Part shown: one piece after another, positions 34,256 to 43,220 of the stretch
How the letters are laid out: each line of letters opens with the position of its first letter
Numbering within the stretch: position 1 is the stretch's first letter
Origin: Pseudoalteromonas phenolica
GTDB taxonomy: Bacteria; Pseudomonadota; Gammaproteobacteria; Enterobacterales; Alteromonadaceae
Direction: 5' to 3'
Assembly: GCF_001444405.1 (NCBI RefSeq)
Contig: NZ_CP013187.1
Coordinates: forward strand, 682,001-746,000
Length of the DNA stretch: 64,000 bases
The notes under the pieces: generated by a model
The model's database searches: none
The model's input: the letters and a program-made list of their open reading frames with translations, nothing else
What the model was told of the DNA's origin: nothing
Program-made: the position numbers and the translations under genes

Positions 34256-35101
34256 CTAATTTTTCGTAATGCTCAAAGCCATGGTCTCAGCTATCCAAGC
34301 AGTCATCGCATTGATATTAATATAGTATTCTTGCCAACCATATTTTCCCTCTCTCTTATGAGTTTGCACACCCGGGTAATCTCCTCCTGAGCTGATCCCC
34401 GCAACGAAATAGCCATTTGGAAGCTTAATAAGGGCAGGGCTGCCACTATCTCCGGGGCCATTAATGCCCTCAAGGGGTAATGCGTTTTTGCTATCTGGCG
34501 CATCAAAATTAAAAATCAGATAGTTGCCGTTGATGGCGTCTATTTTATTGTGCGCGACACGCAGTTGCCTGTCGTTCACTCGCTCTTTGCGAGAGACGCC
34601 TTCCAAACCGTTACCAAAGTCACCCCAGCCCATTACTTCTATGGTTTGGTTCACATTGACTTTTTGCTCAAGCAAAGGGAAGGTTTGAACGCCTTTGAGA
34701 GGATGTGAAAGTCTTAATAAAGCGATATCAAATGACGCGTCTTTAACCTTGTCTTCAATATCAATGATTTTGCCTTGCTCATTTTTTATCGCTTTCATAT
34801 AGCCATATTCAGGTGGTAAATGAATCGAGTGAACTTTAGCTTTGTTACCTGCTATTTCTAGCTGACTGTCAGGCTCTAATAAAATAGTGCAATGCGCAGC
34901 GGTAATAGCCCATTGCGGAGTCAGCAAAGTACCCACACAGTTTTTAGTTTTGCCATCATCTTTCAAAGGGAAAATAGCGGGGTAATCGGCTGCTTGTTGA
35001 ATGTATTTACCGTCACTCACATCATGTCGAATTATCATGGCATTGGCGTGCAGGCTGGCTGTGATTAAACCCCCGAGGATTAACTTGCTTATTAAGTTCA
35101 T
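34256..35101 (-). CDS. Trypsin-like serine protease (S1), exported
   Basis: 281 residues with a signal peptide (to about ASLHANA). The full catalytic triad is visible: His70 in WAITAAHC, Asp125 in SFDIALLRL, Ser219 in GPGDSGSPAL. Two cysteines (C55, C71) could form the usual disulfide beside His. It is likely secreted or periplasmic. It converges on the MNIO operon and has no partner; such S1 proteases are common in marine degraders. No pro-region or C-terminal sorting domain is seen. Confidence 0.93.
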   Translation of the reverse strand: MNLISKLILGGLITASLHANAMIIRHDVSDGKYIQQAADYPAIFPLKDDGKTKNCVGTLLTPQWAITAAHCTILLEPDSQLEIAGNKAKVHSIHLPPEYGYMKAIKNEQGKIIDIEDKVKDASFDIALLRLSHPLKGVQTFPLLEQKVNVNQTIEVMGWGDFGNGLEGVSRKERVNDRQLRVAHNKIDAINGNYLIFNFDAPDSKNALPLEGINGPGDSGSPALIKLPNGYFVAGISSGGDYPGVQTHKREGKYGWQEYYININAMTAWIAETMALSITKN

Positions 35102-35773
35102 GTTTCTTCCTTACTATTCATGTTTAGAGTATTGAAATAGCAAGGTGTGTTCCCAAATTTAAGTTTATGATATTTATGTTTTTTAATTTTTCCGAGCGAT
35201 TTTTAGCAGTGTGCATTTACGGTTTCGTAAAGGCTTTTTTGATTTCGAAAAAAGGCCGGTGCTTATAAGAAGTTGAGGCTTGGTTTGTACGCGCGGGTTT
35301 ATCCCGCGCAGAAGCGAGAAGCGTGACATAAAGTCTGCGTCTACCAAGAGAGATTAGAGGTGTGGTTTGTACGCGCGGGTTTACCCCGCGCAAATTAGCT
35401 TAAAACGATAGAGCTGTGTTGTCATATATCTATTTGGCTTAATGGAGTGTCAACTGCTTTTAAAATGGCTCATTTTGCCTTGCGCAAAAGTAACCTTGCT
35501 TCGCTCGCAGTCATAAACCCTTTGCACCTTCTAGCTAGATGCAGGCTCAGCAGTTTTAAAATGGCTCATTTTGCCTTGCGCAAAAGTAACCTTGCTTCGC
35601 TCGCAGTCATAAACCCTTTGCACCTTCTAGCTAGATGCAGGCTCAGCAGTTTTTAAAATGGCTCATTTCACCTTGCGCAAAAGTAACCTTGCTTCGCAAC
35701 GTGTATTTTGCACTTTGTACTGGTACGATGAGTTTTTTACTCTAAAACAAATAACCATAAAAAAGGCAACATC
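35102..35773. repeat. Repeat-filled intergenic region with 96-bp tandem duplication
   Basis: 672 nt without a gene. Two REP-like palindromes GCGCGGGTTTA(T/C)CCCGCGC lie at 35291-35309 and 35373-35391. From 35458 a 96-nt unit starting ttttaaaatggctcattttg is repeated at 35554 with near identity, and its first part again at 35651. The third partial copy ends in the complete palindrome ttgcgcaaaagtaacc...tattttgcac (35673-35713). Small frames across it mirror the repeats and are not genes. Confidence 0.85.
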
Positions 35774-36211
35774 ATGCAGGAATTTTTTGAGAAGTTCGCA
35801 ATCAACACTAAGGTCAATGTGGTGTGGGGGGAAATGGATGCGCTGGGGCATGTGAACAATGTGTCGTATTTTCGCTATTTTGAAACCGCGCGAATCGACT
35901 TTTTACAACAAACTGGTTTGTTATCTATTTTGTCTGAGCCGACGCATAGCCCTGTATTACGCGACACTTATGCGCAATATAAACGACCTGTGACCTTTCC
36001 TGACACCTTGTATATTGGTTCATACATTACAGACATAAAAGAAGATCGTTTTACTATGCGTTATGAGGCGTTTAGCGAGTCGCAGCAAGCAATCTGTACA
36101 ACAGGTTATGCAAATGTGGTGATGTTTAATATGAAAACAGGCCAAAAGTCGCCAATTCCAGAGAATATGTTGGCCATACTTAAGCAGTATGAGATGGATG
36201 TTACTCAATAG
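35774..36211 (+). CDS. Acyl-CoA thioesterase, hotdog fold (4HBT/FadM-like)
   Basis: 145 residues. The active-site stretch WGEMDALGHVNNVSYFRYFE has the Asp...His...Asn pattern of 4-hydroxybenzoyl-CoA-type thioesterases. RDTYAQYKRPVTFPDTLYI is the following conserved strand. These enzymes release fatty acids or aromatic acids from CoA. AAAAGG lies 8 nt before the ATG. A full palindromic repeat ends 60 nt upstream. The next gene in the same direction is a fatty acid desaturase, but a repeat-filled gap of over 400 nt makes an operon unlikely. Confidence 0.9.
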   Translation: MQEFFEKFAINTKVNVVWGEMDALGHVNNVSYFRYFETARIDFLQQTGLLSILSEPTHSPVLRDTYAQYKRPVTFPDTLYIGSYITDIKEDRFTMRYEAFSESQQAICTTGYANVVMFNMKTGQKSPIPENMLAILKQYEMDVTQ

Positions 36212-36638
36212 GTTTTATTGGTAGAGGAGGGGGGGGACCCATTGAGTTATGCTTTTTAGGTATTCTTATTCTCCTTGCTGAGGCAGAGTCGTTTCGTTTT
36301 GGGTTCATTAAGTGAAAATAACTTAAGTGAGATTGCGCAAAAATTTTTGAAGCAAAATTGGCGTGGTATTACATCCATGTAGAACTGTGTCAGTTGCTTT
36401 TAAAATTACTCATTTCACATTGCGCAAAGAGAATGTACTCGCTGCGCTCACAGTCATAAACCCTTTGCACCTTCTAGCTAGATGCAGGCTCAGCAGTTTT
36501 TAAAATAGCTCATTTCACCTTGCGCAAAAGTAACCTTGCTACGCAACGTGTATTTTGCACTTGGTTCCACCGCATTTAGTCGAGGGAGTGCCGCCTTTAC
36601 GCTATGATCTTGGCACCACGAAGTTAGTTATATTTTCA
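36212..36638. repeat. Intergenic region with palindromic repeats before the desaturase gene
   Basis: 427 nt. It contains TACATCCATGTA (36370-36381), a variant ttgcgcaaagagaatgtactcg block near 36420, and a full ttgcgcaaaagtaacc...tattttgcac palindrome (36520-36560). No gene is seen. A TTG-started extension of the desaturase frame reaches 36555, but it would start inside the palindrome. Confidence 0.75.
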
Positions 36639-37634
36639 ATGTCAAAGTTATCCGAGAAGCAGAACATTAAAGCCATTGTGAGTGCGATTAAAGCCGAGGA
36701 GCAATCGCTAAGAGCGCGTTTTCCTATTCTAAAAATGCAAAACAGCATCGCGATGGCAATTATGTTGCTGTCACTTTTTTTACTCATTGGCGTTGGTGCG
36801 CTTTACTACTTTGCGCTTATTCCTGCATGGTTGTGTATTATTTTAGCTGCCTTCATCACGTCTATTTCCCATGAGTTAGAGCATGATCTAATTCACAAAC
36901 AGTATTTTAGTAATCGGCCATTTATACATAATTTTATGATGTTAACGGTGTGGTTGATGCGTCCTAATACGGTAAATCCTTGGTATCGCAGGCAAATACA
37001 TCTGCACCATCACAAAGTGTCTGGCACAGAGCAAGATTTAGAAGAGCGCTTAGTCGGTAATGGTATTAAGTCGCCATTTTTAAGAGCGGTGGTGATCATG
37101 GACGGGTTGCTCGGTCTACTGATTAACTCTAAGCGTTTTAGCAAAGAGATAAAAGGTTTTAAGTTTTTGCAGGTGTTTAATGCCGGTTTTCCAATCACCT
37201 CGGCTTATTTTGCGATTTTATATGGCGTGATTGCTTATCATGTAGTGCAGTTTATTCAGCCGTTTGAATTGCCTCCTTGGGGGACGGATGTTGTTGCGGT
37301 GGCCGAGTTTTTAATGGTGGTGCTGATTGTACCGAACATGATCCGCTCAACGTCACTCAACTTTGTGACTTCTTCAATGCATTACTATGGTGGTGTGACT
37401 AACCTGCTAGAGCAAACGCATGTGATCAGCAGTCGCTGGTTTTTGCCTTTCCAGCTTTTCTGTTTTGACTTTGGTCGTACACATACCATTCATCATTTTG
37501 TACCGAATCAACCTTTTTATATTCGCCAGTTAATCAGCAAGAAGATACAGCTGGTTATGGCTGAGCATGGTGTGCGCTTTAATGATTTGCATAGTTTAAA
37601 GCATGCTAACCGGTATTTAGAAAAGGATGAGTAG
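36639..37634 (+). CDS. Fatty acid desaturase-family membrane enzyme
   Basis: 331 residues from the ATG at 36639, preferred over a TTG at 36555 inside a repeat. The three histidine clusters that hold the di-iron centre are present: HELEHDLIH, HLHHHKVSG and HTIHHFVP, with an extra His in SSMHYYGG. Four hydrophobic stretches (for example AMAIMLLSLFLLIGVGALYY) place it in the inner membrane. It probably introduces double bonds into fatty acyl chains or hydroxylates them; the exact substrate is unclear. Confidence 0.88.
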   Translation: MSKLSEKQNIKAIVSAIKAEEQSLRARFPILKMQNSIAMAIMLLSLFLLIGVGALYYFALIPAWLCIILAAFITSISHELEHDLIHKQYFSNRPFIHNFMMLTVWLMRPNTVNPWYRRQIHLHHHKVSGTEQDLEERLVGNGIKSPFLRAVVIMDGLLGLLINSKRFSKEIKGFKFLQVFNAGFPITSAYFAILYGVIAYHVVQFIQPFELPPWGTDVVAVAEFLMVVLIVPNMIRSTSLNFVTSSMHYYGGVTNLLEQTHVISSRWFLPFQLFCFDFGRTHTIHHFVPNQPFYIRQLISKKIQLVMAEHGVRFNDLHSLKHANRYLEKDE

Positions 37635-38060
37635 GGTGGTTGATGATTACGTAAGCTGCTTAACTTGTGTAACGTTATTCAAGCGCGACATAAAGTCGGC
37701 GCTTACAGGGAGTTGAGGTACGATTTGTAGGCGCGGGTTTATCCCGCGCAGAATTATAGTTCAGAGCTGTCGTGAATTTAACCTGAGTCCGTTTCGGCCA
37801 TCCAAGACCTCACGCTCAACGCTAGTCTTGCTGCGCGCACTGTAAATGAAAAGTTTAAGAGCAGTGCTGTATTACATCCATGTAGCTACGCCCATCGGGT
37901 ATCCATCCCCTCACTTCCTCGTGCTGCGAAACTTCGTTTCGTTCACTCGTCACCCTTGCGCAAAATAACCTTGCTTCGATTAGAATAGCCCGGCGGTTGC
38001 TAAACTTGCTTGCTTCACCTTGCGCAAAATAACCTTGCTTCGCAACGTGTATTTTGCACT
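37635..38060. repeat. Composite repeat block, forward orientation
   Basis: 426 nt with no gene. A REP-like palindrome lies at 37731-37749. A composite module (37795-37960) contains TACATCCATGTA (37873-37884) and a near-palindrome gggtatccatcccc. A short ttgcgcaaaataacc copy is at 37956, and a full palindrome at 38020-38059 touches the end of the next minus-strand gene. The module matches 45440-45670 and, reversed, 513-740. Confidence 0.8.
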
Positions 38061-38375
38061 TTAATGCACAGTGATTGGTAGGTCGTTTACTACTAAAGAT
38101 TTGCCGTTTTGTTTGGCGCGTACAAAGCTCGAGATTAAAACGTCATTCGACAAAGTGTTAATGTCTGCAACTTCTTCAACCATGCAGAAAGAGATTGAAT
38201 CCCAGCCTAAATTTTTAATGAAATTTTCAAGCTCATGGATGTTGTCTTGATAGTTTTCATCTGTAGTTAGTAAGCCTATTGAGTGCTTATTACCCAGTTT
38301 GTATTTACTGTTATTAGCAGTTGCACATTTAGCGTATCCGCTTAAAACATAGATTGTATTTTCGCTTTTATTCAT
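38061..38375 (-). CDS. Small hypothetical protein
   Basis: 104 residues from the ATG at 38375; the frame stays open to a TTG at 38468 (135 residues). Neither start has a clear ribosome site. The sequence looks folded and acidic-mixed (NIHELENFIKNLGWDSISFC, SNDVLISSFVRAKQNGKSLV) with no signal peptide or membrane segment. No family is recognised. Its stop codon directly abuts a palindromic repeat, which may act as its 3' end. The AT-rich surroundings suggest an acquired gene. Confidence 0.5.
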   Translation of the reverse strand: MNKSENTIYVLSGYAKCATANNSKYKLGNKHSIGLLTTDENYQDNIHELENFIKNLGWDSISFCMVEEVADINTLSNDVLISSFVRAKQNGKSLVVNDLPITVH

Positions 38376-38718
38376 TGTAGTGTCGTGCGTAAGTGAGTAA
38401 GAGGGATTTATATATGCATTTTTCAAACCAGTTCTAATGGTTATTGAATTGAGTGTATATTTATTCAAAGATAGAAGGTTGACGAGAATGAGTTGAAAAA
38501 TTAAGGTGCGGCGTCAATTTTTTGTAAGAGTTACTTTATATAGGTTTATATAAAACGGTTTTTAGTTTTTGATATTAATAATAAAATTTTTTGTCAGGTT
38601 AATTTCAATTACAAGTCAGGACGACGTCATGTAATTATTTCTTAGTCTTTTAAAGTTGGGCTTCGGTAATGCACTTACAAGTGCGCTGAGTTATAAATTT
38701 AAGATTGGGAACATTGAT
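38376..38718. other. AT-rich intergenic region
   Basis: About 340 nt between two divergent hypothetical genes. It is very AT-rich near 38510-38600. No repeat family of the window and no dyad stands out. The first part may be coding if the longer start of the minus-strand gene is used. Confidence 0.4.
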
Positions 38719-39501
38719 TTGAAAGTAATTATTTTTAAATATAAAAAATCGTTTTTGGCTATTTGCGCCTTAATTATCTTGATAGCTGGATTTTATATTG
38801 ATGCAGTTGCAGGCATCATTACCAAACCCATCAGTTATGCGGCTCCACCACCTTTTGTTGAGCAATATAAAGAGCTTATTCAATATTCTGAACCAGAAAT
38901 GATTATTCAAACTGTTGATATGTCTGAATTGGGTCGTGATTTATCTGAACATAAAAAGTGGATAGAAGGTTTTTCATATGAAGAAGTTTTGGTTTACAAA
39001 TCAATAATGCTTAGTGAGTCACCCAGCGAGCTTTGGCAGTTATTTACTCACCCAGAGCTCGATCAAAGAATAAAAATAGCATCAGCCTTAGCAGCGGTTA
39101 ATATTAAGTATACCCATAATGAAGAAAGCGGTTTTTCAGAGAAAAGAAATCAGTTCTGGCTTGATTCCATTGCACATATGCCAGACATCAGGAATGCTTT
39201 GTCAGAAGCTTTAATTGAAAGTGCACGTTCAGGAGAATATAACCGTATTCCTTACACTTTAGCCTGGTTACCTGAGCAGGGCGCAGAAACAGTCGAGTTA
39301 TTTCTATGGGCTGCAAGACACCACCCTGACCATAATGTAAGAAGGTCTTGTATGTATTATGTCACGATACTATCTAAAGATAAGAAGATGGTTGAAACGT
39401 TGCTGACTGATGCTAAGCGTGACCCCTCATATGGAATGCGAACTTTAGCTTTAAACTTAAGATATCGACAACTAGTAGGCACTTTGCCAAACGTTCACTG
39501 A
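38719..39501 (+). CDS. Membrane-anchored helical-repeat protein, unknown function
   Basis: 260 residues from a TTG at 38719, chosen because GGGA lies 8 nt upstream; no ATG exists in the first part of the frame. One transmembrane helix near residues 11-30 (SFLAICALIILIAGFYIDAV) is followed by a soluble helical region. Repeated phrases (DQRIKIASALAAVNI, HPDHNVRRSCMYYVTIL, DPSYGMRTLALNLRYRQL) suggest HEAT-like repeats. It is probably an inner-membrane protein with a periplasmic or cytoplasmic scaffold. The gene is AT-rich and has no recognised relatives. Confidence 0.6.
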   Translation: MKVIIFKYKKSFLAICALIILIAGFYIDAVAGIITKPISYAAPPPFVEQYKELIQYSEPEMIIQTVDMSELGRDLSEHKKWIEGFSYEEVLVYKSIMLSESPSELWQLFTHPELDQRIKIASALAAVNIKYTHNEESGFSEKRNQFWLDSIAHMPDIRNALSEALIESARSGEYNRIPYTLAWLPEQGAETVELFLWAARHHPDHNVRRSCMYYVTILSKDKKMVETLLTDAKRDPSYGMRTLALNLRYRQLVGTLPNVH

Positions 39502-39507
39502 GAAATC

Positions 39508-39533
39508 TAAGGTATTAGAATACCTTAATTTAG
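39508..39533 (+). terminator. Hairpin after the helical-repeat gene
   Basis: TAAGGTAT-taga-ATACCTTA followed by ATTTAG, 7 nt after the stop codon. It is AU-rich and probably weak. Confidence 0.45.
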
Positions 39534-39540
39534 AGCCTGA

Positions 39541-39720
39541 TTATTGCTTTCGGGCTTTCCAAGTCCCACCATATTGATATGTTTCACAGTACTGTTGCTT
39601 AATGACGAGTAAGCAAGGGCCGCAGACAAATTGCCATTCAGTGTTGCCGTTATAGCGGCACCGGTACATAACTGACTTGCTTTGTTGGCATTGTGCGCAG
39701 AGTTTGTGGCGTATTCTCAT
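39541..39720 (-). CDS. Small zinc-ribbon-like conserved protein
   Basis: 59 residues from the ATG at 39720, chosen because AGAGGA lies 9 nt upstream; the ATG at 39729 overlaps that site. Two cysteine pairs, CAQC and CGPC, are spaced like a zinc ribbon, followed by a YGGTWKARK tail. I recall similar short proteins in Vibrio, Shewanella and Pseudoalteromonas, of unknown role. It converges on the helical-repeat gene. Confidence 0.7.
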   Translation of the reverse strand: MRIRHKLCAQCQQSKSVMYRCRYNGNTEWQFVCGPCLLVIKQQYCETYQYGGTWKARKQ

Positions 39721-40104
39721 TAATCTCATCCTCTTGATTAATCTTTTGATACGAAATGTAAGGTCGTTCGATCAAAATTAAAAATCGCAGAACTATGATC
39801 TCTCCCCCATTATGGGAGCGCCTTTGTTTAGTTTATGTAGAGGTAATTTATCTTATTCTTTGGTATTACTGAGTCGATTTTGGTGCGAAAGCAATACACT
39901 ATATTGCTGTAAATATACTCTCAAATGGTCTAGAAATGTGTCCCGAAATTGACACACTGCACATGTTTTATGTTCCGATTTGGCGACATTAATAATAGCG
40001 GGAAGATTAGGTTTTATCTTAACTTGTTGATAAATAAAGGGTAAAATTTTGGTCTGATACTTGTTAATTGATTACTACGAATTCAATAATAATCGAGAAT
40101 TAAT
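39721..40104. other. Intergenic region before the beta-lactamase/TPR gene
   Basis: 384 nt, AT-rich, without a gene or a repeat of the families seen elsewhere. It should hold the promoter of the 40105 gene, but no site can be assigned with confidence. Confidence 0.4.
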
Positions 40105-41577
40105 ATGAACAAGTTCATCCTTTCTAGCTTAGTAAGCAGTGTAATGTTTTTGAGTAGTCAATCAGCAATGGCTGAGCAGGATTCAAGAGTAGAAACATTA
40201 AAATCCTATTTTAAACAGTGCCATAAGGCGCAACTTTGTAATGGTAGTTTCTTGGTGGCCGAAGACGGAAAAGTGTTATATCACCAAGCTATGGGTGTTA
40301 ATCATAAAGGTGATACGCCGCTTTTAACTTCACACCAATTTGATATTGGCTCAATTTCGAAGCAGTTTACAGCGGTCGCAATTATGATGCTTCAAGAACA
40401 GGGCAAACTTAATTTTGAAGATAAAGTGATTCAGCATATCCCTGATTTTCCGTATGAGCAGATCACCATCAAACACCTGCTTAATCATACATCTGGTATT
40501 GCTGATATGATGCCATATTTAACAAGTTTGTACCGTCAGGGGAAAGTCACAGCTAGTCTTGACCAAAACACCGTGCTAGATGCATTAATTGACCAAGCCC
40601 CAGAGGCGATGTTTCAGCCAGGCGCACAGTGGCGTTACAGTAATACGGGATATGTCGTGCTAGCGATTTTGGTGTCCAAGATCTCAAAGCAAAGTTATGG
40701 CGAGTTTTTGCAAAGCAACATTTTTACACCTCTGAAAATGACGCAGTCATTAAGCCGTACAAGCAAAACTGAACATAGATTAACTGAGCGCGCATACGGT
40801 TTTCGTCAGCAAATTAATGGCACTCAACGTACATTTGACCAAATTCCATTTTTTGATATCGAAGGAATGGGAGGGATCTATTCAACAACCAGCGATCTTT
40901 ATACTTGGGATCAAGCGCTACATAGTCATAAGCTTTTAAGCCCAAAGACGTGGCAAGCAGCCACACAAGTGACTAAAACAACAGATGGCAAAACCAAAGA
41001 ATATGGCTTTGGATTTATGCTAAAAGCGGATGCTTTTAATCAGCAAAAAGTGGGGCACAGTGGTCATTGGCGTGCATTTAAATCGATTTATACACGTCAA
41101 ATTGAAGATAATCGCACAATTATTTTACTGACGAATAATGGGCAAGATGACAGTGTAGATGCCAATGAAAAAGCTGTTGATGCGATTTTGGCAGGTCAGA
41201 CATATGAATTTATTCAGCAGCCTATATCACAAGTACTTTATGACGTGTTTAAGCAAGATGTCAGCAAAGCTATAAGTGCCTATCACCAATTAAAGGCAGA
41301 TCAAGCAGCAGGGTATGATTTCTCTGAAGGTCAATTAAATGACCTAGGTTATGTATTGTTACAAGAAGAGCATGTTCAAGCTGCAATTGCAGCTTTTGAA
41401 TTAAACGTTGAAGCTTTTCCTAAGTCGCCAAATGCATTAGATAGCCTGGCTGAAGCGTTAATTTCAAATGGTCAAAATAGGGCTGCGACTAAACGTTTAA
41501 AGCAAGCATTGGAAATAGACCCAAACTTTGCTTCAGCTAAGCAGCAATTAGCAAAGTTGAATGGTTCGAAGTTATAA
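40105..41577 (+). CDS. Beta-lactamase-fold serine hydrolase with C-terminal TPRs, exported
   Basis: 490 residues with a signal peptide (cleavage after SAMA, residue 23). The active-site motifs are SISK (S83, K86), YSN in WRYSNTGY, and HSG in VGHSGHW. The last about 110 residues hold TPR-like repeats (LNDLGYVLLQEEHVQAAIAA, ALDSLAEALISNGQ, ALEIDPNFASAKQQL). It is a periplasmic peptidase/esterase-type protein rather than a resistance enzyme. It is the second such hydrolase in the window, distinct from 19059-20609, which ends in a DUF3471-like domain. Confidence 0.88.
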   Translation: MNKFILSSLVSSVMFLSSQSAMAEQDSRVETLKSYFKQCHKAQLCNGSFLVAEDGKVLYHQAMGVNHKGDTPLLTSHQFDIGSISKQFTAVAIMMLQEQGKLNFEDKVIQHIPDFPYEQITIKHLLNHTSGIADMMPYLTSLYRQGKVTASLDQNTVLDALIDQAPEAMFQPGAQWRYSNTGYVVLAILVSKISKQSYGEFLQSNIFTPLKMTQSLSRTSKTEHRLTERAYGFRQQINGTQRTFDQIPFFDIEGMGGIYSTTSDLYTWDQALHSHKLLSPKTWQAATQVTKTTDGKTKEYGFGFMLKADAFNQQKVGHSGHWRAFKSIYTRQIEDNRTIILLTNNGQDDSVDANEKAVDAILAGQTYEFIQQPISQVLYDVFKQDVSKAISAYHQLKADQAAGYDFSEGQLNDLGYVLLQEEHVQAAIAAFELNVEAFPKSPNALDSLAEALISNGQNRAATKRLKQALEIDPNFASAKQQLAKLNGSKL

Positions 41578-42034
41578 GGGGCAAATCATTTTACTTATTT
41601 AGGGCTCAGATTAATGACTTCTTAGTCATTAAAAGGCCGTAACATGTATATGGTCTTCTAGTTTGTAAGCCTGGTTTGAAGTCATGGGTTTACCCCGCGA
41701 AAATAAGTTTGAAATGAAGGTTGGTGTTGTATTGCATTTATGTAGCCTGAGCATGTCTTGGCACTTTGTAAAACTGCTTAATTCATCTTGCGTAAAGAGA
41801 ATGTACTCGTTGCGCTCGAAGCCATAAACCTTTTGCACTGGCAATGTGTATTTTGCGCACGTTAACACTTGTACCTAAGTTGGTTAGGCTGTTATATTTT
41901 CGCGCGTAAATCATTGCTATTTATCAATTAATAACGACAGATGGTTTTGGTCTTTTGTATCAGCATAGCGCCTATTGTGTGAACACTTGTTATGCCTATG
42001 TACCTCGGTAATATTTATAAGGAAGAAAGGACGC
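41578..42034. other. Intergenic region with decayed repeats
   Basis: 457 nt. A hairpin TAATGACT-tctt-AGTCATTA (41612-41631) follows the upstream stop. Then come decayed copies of the dispersed repeats: gggtttaccccgcg near 41687, a cttgcgtaaagagaatgtactcg block near 41789 and tgtattttgcgcac near 41847. A minus-strand frame of 79 codons runs through these and is not called. Confidence 0.55.
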
Positions 42035-42580
42035 ATGAAAAAATTGCTTTCGACTATCAGTCTATGCCTACTCTCTACAACTGCTCATGCAGAATATGAT
42101 AGGTATTGGCTGGAAATAAGTGAAGGGCTCCAATATGGTAGTTCGTTTAAATTTAAAGTCAGAGACAATGATTCAGGCTGGGCATTTGTTCATTCTAAAT
42201 ACACAGAAGAAGAGTTTTTTGGGACCACAAATCTTAATAGAGTAACAAAAGCACGCCATGATGCTGAGTTTAAAGTGTACGGTGTCACTCGATTTGTTTC
42301 TATGCCATTCAGCTGGGGTTATGTCGATGCCGGTGCTGGCTTGGGCTATGGTAAAGGCACGTGGTCTGAAAACTGTGAACACTATCAAAATGGCTTTTTA
42401 GGCACTAGTGATATTTGTGATTTGAAAGATGGCACAAGTATAGGTATTCCAGTACATGTGTCTGCCTCATGGGGTAAGTTTATCGGAATTGGCGTAAATT
42501 TTGACGTATTTCTATCGCTAGAACGAGATACGACAGCTCAAGTGGGGTTTGTTATTCCTTTTGGTTTATTTACAAAGTAA
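42035..42580 (+). CDS. Exported beta-barrel-like protein, unknown function
   Basis: 181 residues from the ATG at 42035, preferred because AAAGGA lies just upstream and a clean signal peptide MKKLLSTISLCLLSTTAHA follows. The mature part alternates polar and hydrophobic residues with glycine-rich strands (WGYVDAGAGLGYGKGTW, QVGFVIPFGLFTK) and ends in an aromatic-containing strand. This is typical of small outer-membrane proteins. Two cysteines (ENCEHY, DICDL) may pair. No specific family is recognised. Confidence 0.65.
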   Translation: MKKLLSTISLCLLSTTAHAEYDRYWLEISEGLQYGSSFKFKVRDNDSGWAFVHSKYTEEEFFGTTNLNRVTKARHDAEFKVYGVTRFVSMPFSWGYVDAGAGLGYGKGTWSENCEHYQNGFLGTSDICDLKDGTSIGIPVHVSASWGKFIGIGVNFDVFLSLERDTTAQVGFVIPFGLFTK

Positions 42581-42671
42581 CTCAGAGCAATCATGAGTTA
42601 GCTTGGCTATGATTTTTCGTTATAATACGCATTATTCTAAGAGTTAATTTTAAGTTGTTAATCGAGATAAT

Positions 42672-42950
42672 ATGGCCAGTACAGCACATGCATTACACAT
42701 TTTGGTAAAGCATAAAGAGCAAGCAGAAGACATTCTTAAGCAATTAAAGAAAGGCGCTAAGTTTCAAACTTTAGCAAAGAAGTATTCTAACTGTCCGACT
42801 GGTAAAAAGGGCGGTGATTTAGGAGAGTTTAGACGCGGAACTATGGTGCCACAATTTGATAAAGTCTGCTTTTCTTGTGAAGTATTAACGCCGCAGTTGG
42901 TTAAAACTAAGTTTGGTTGGCACGTGATTAAAGTGCTTTATCGTACTTGA
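42672..42950 (+). CDS. ppiC: Peptidyl-prolyl cis-trans isomerase C (parvulin)
   Basis: 92 residues, a single parvulin domain of the PpiC type. It has ALHILVKHKEQAEDIL, FQTLAKKYSNCPTGKKGGDL, GEFRRGTMVPQFDKVCF and the closing TKFGWHVIKVLYRT. It catalyses proline isomerisation in the cytoplasm and has no signal peptide. The gene is monocistronic by spacing. Confidence 0.96.
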   Translation: MASTAHALHILVKHKEQAEDILKQLKKGAKFQTLAKKYSNCPTGKKGGDLGEFRRGTMVPQFDKVCFSCEVLTPQLVKTKFGWHVIKVLYRT

Positions 42951-43220
42951 ACATTAAAGGTGGGGGAGCTTTTATTCTCTCCCTCCATTATGGCTTCTGG
43001 CAGAACAATAAACTCTGATTCTAACTCATCAGTATTTATAAGCTTTACTGTTTATTTCTTCATTTTTAATATATTTCGATTGTAAAAGAGCTAGTTTGTT
43101 TACCGCGCTGAAATAACATCAAAACATTTTTTCTTACCACCTTTCTTTCTACATAACCAATTTTAAGCTGGCCTTACCAAATAAGCTGATGGCGTAAAGG
43201 TTGGAAAATTATGAAGAAAA

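Noticed and set aside
35447..35855. Frames with internally repeated peptide
   Set aside because: The peptide repeats only reflect the 96-bp DNA tandem repeat; the second frame overlaps the real thioesterase start.
41629..41868. 79-codon minus-strand frame
   Set aside because: Built from decayed dispersed repeats; no ribosome site.
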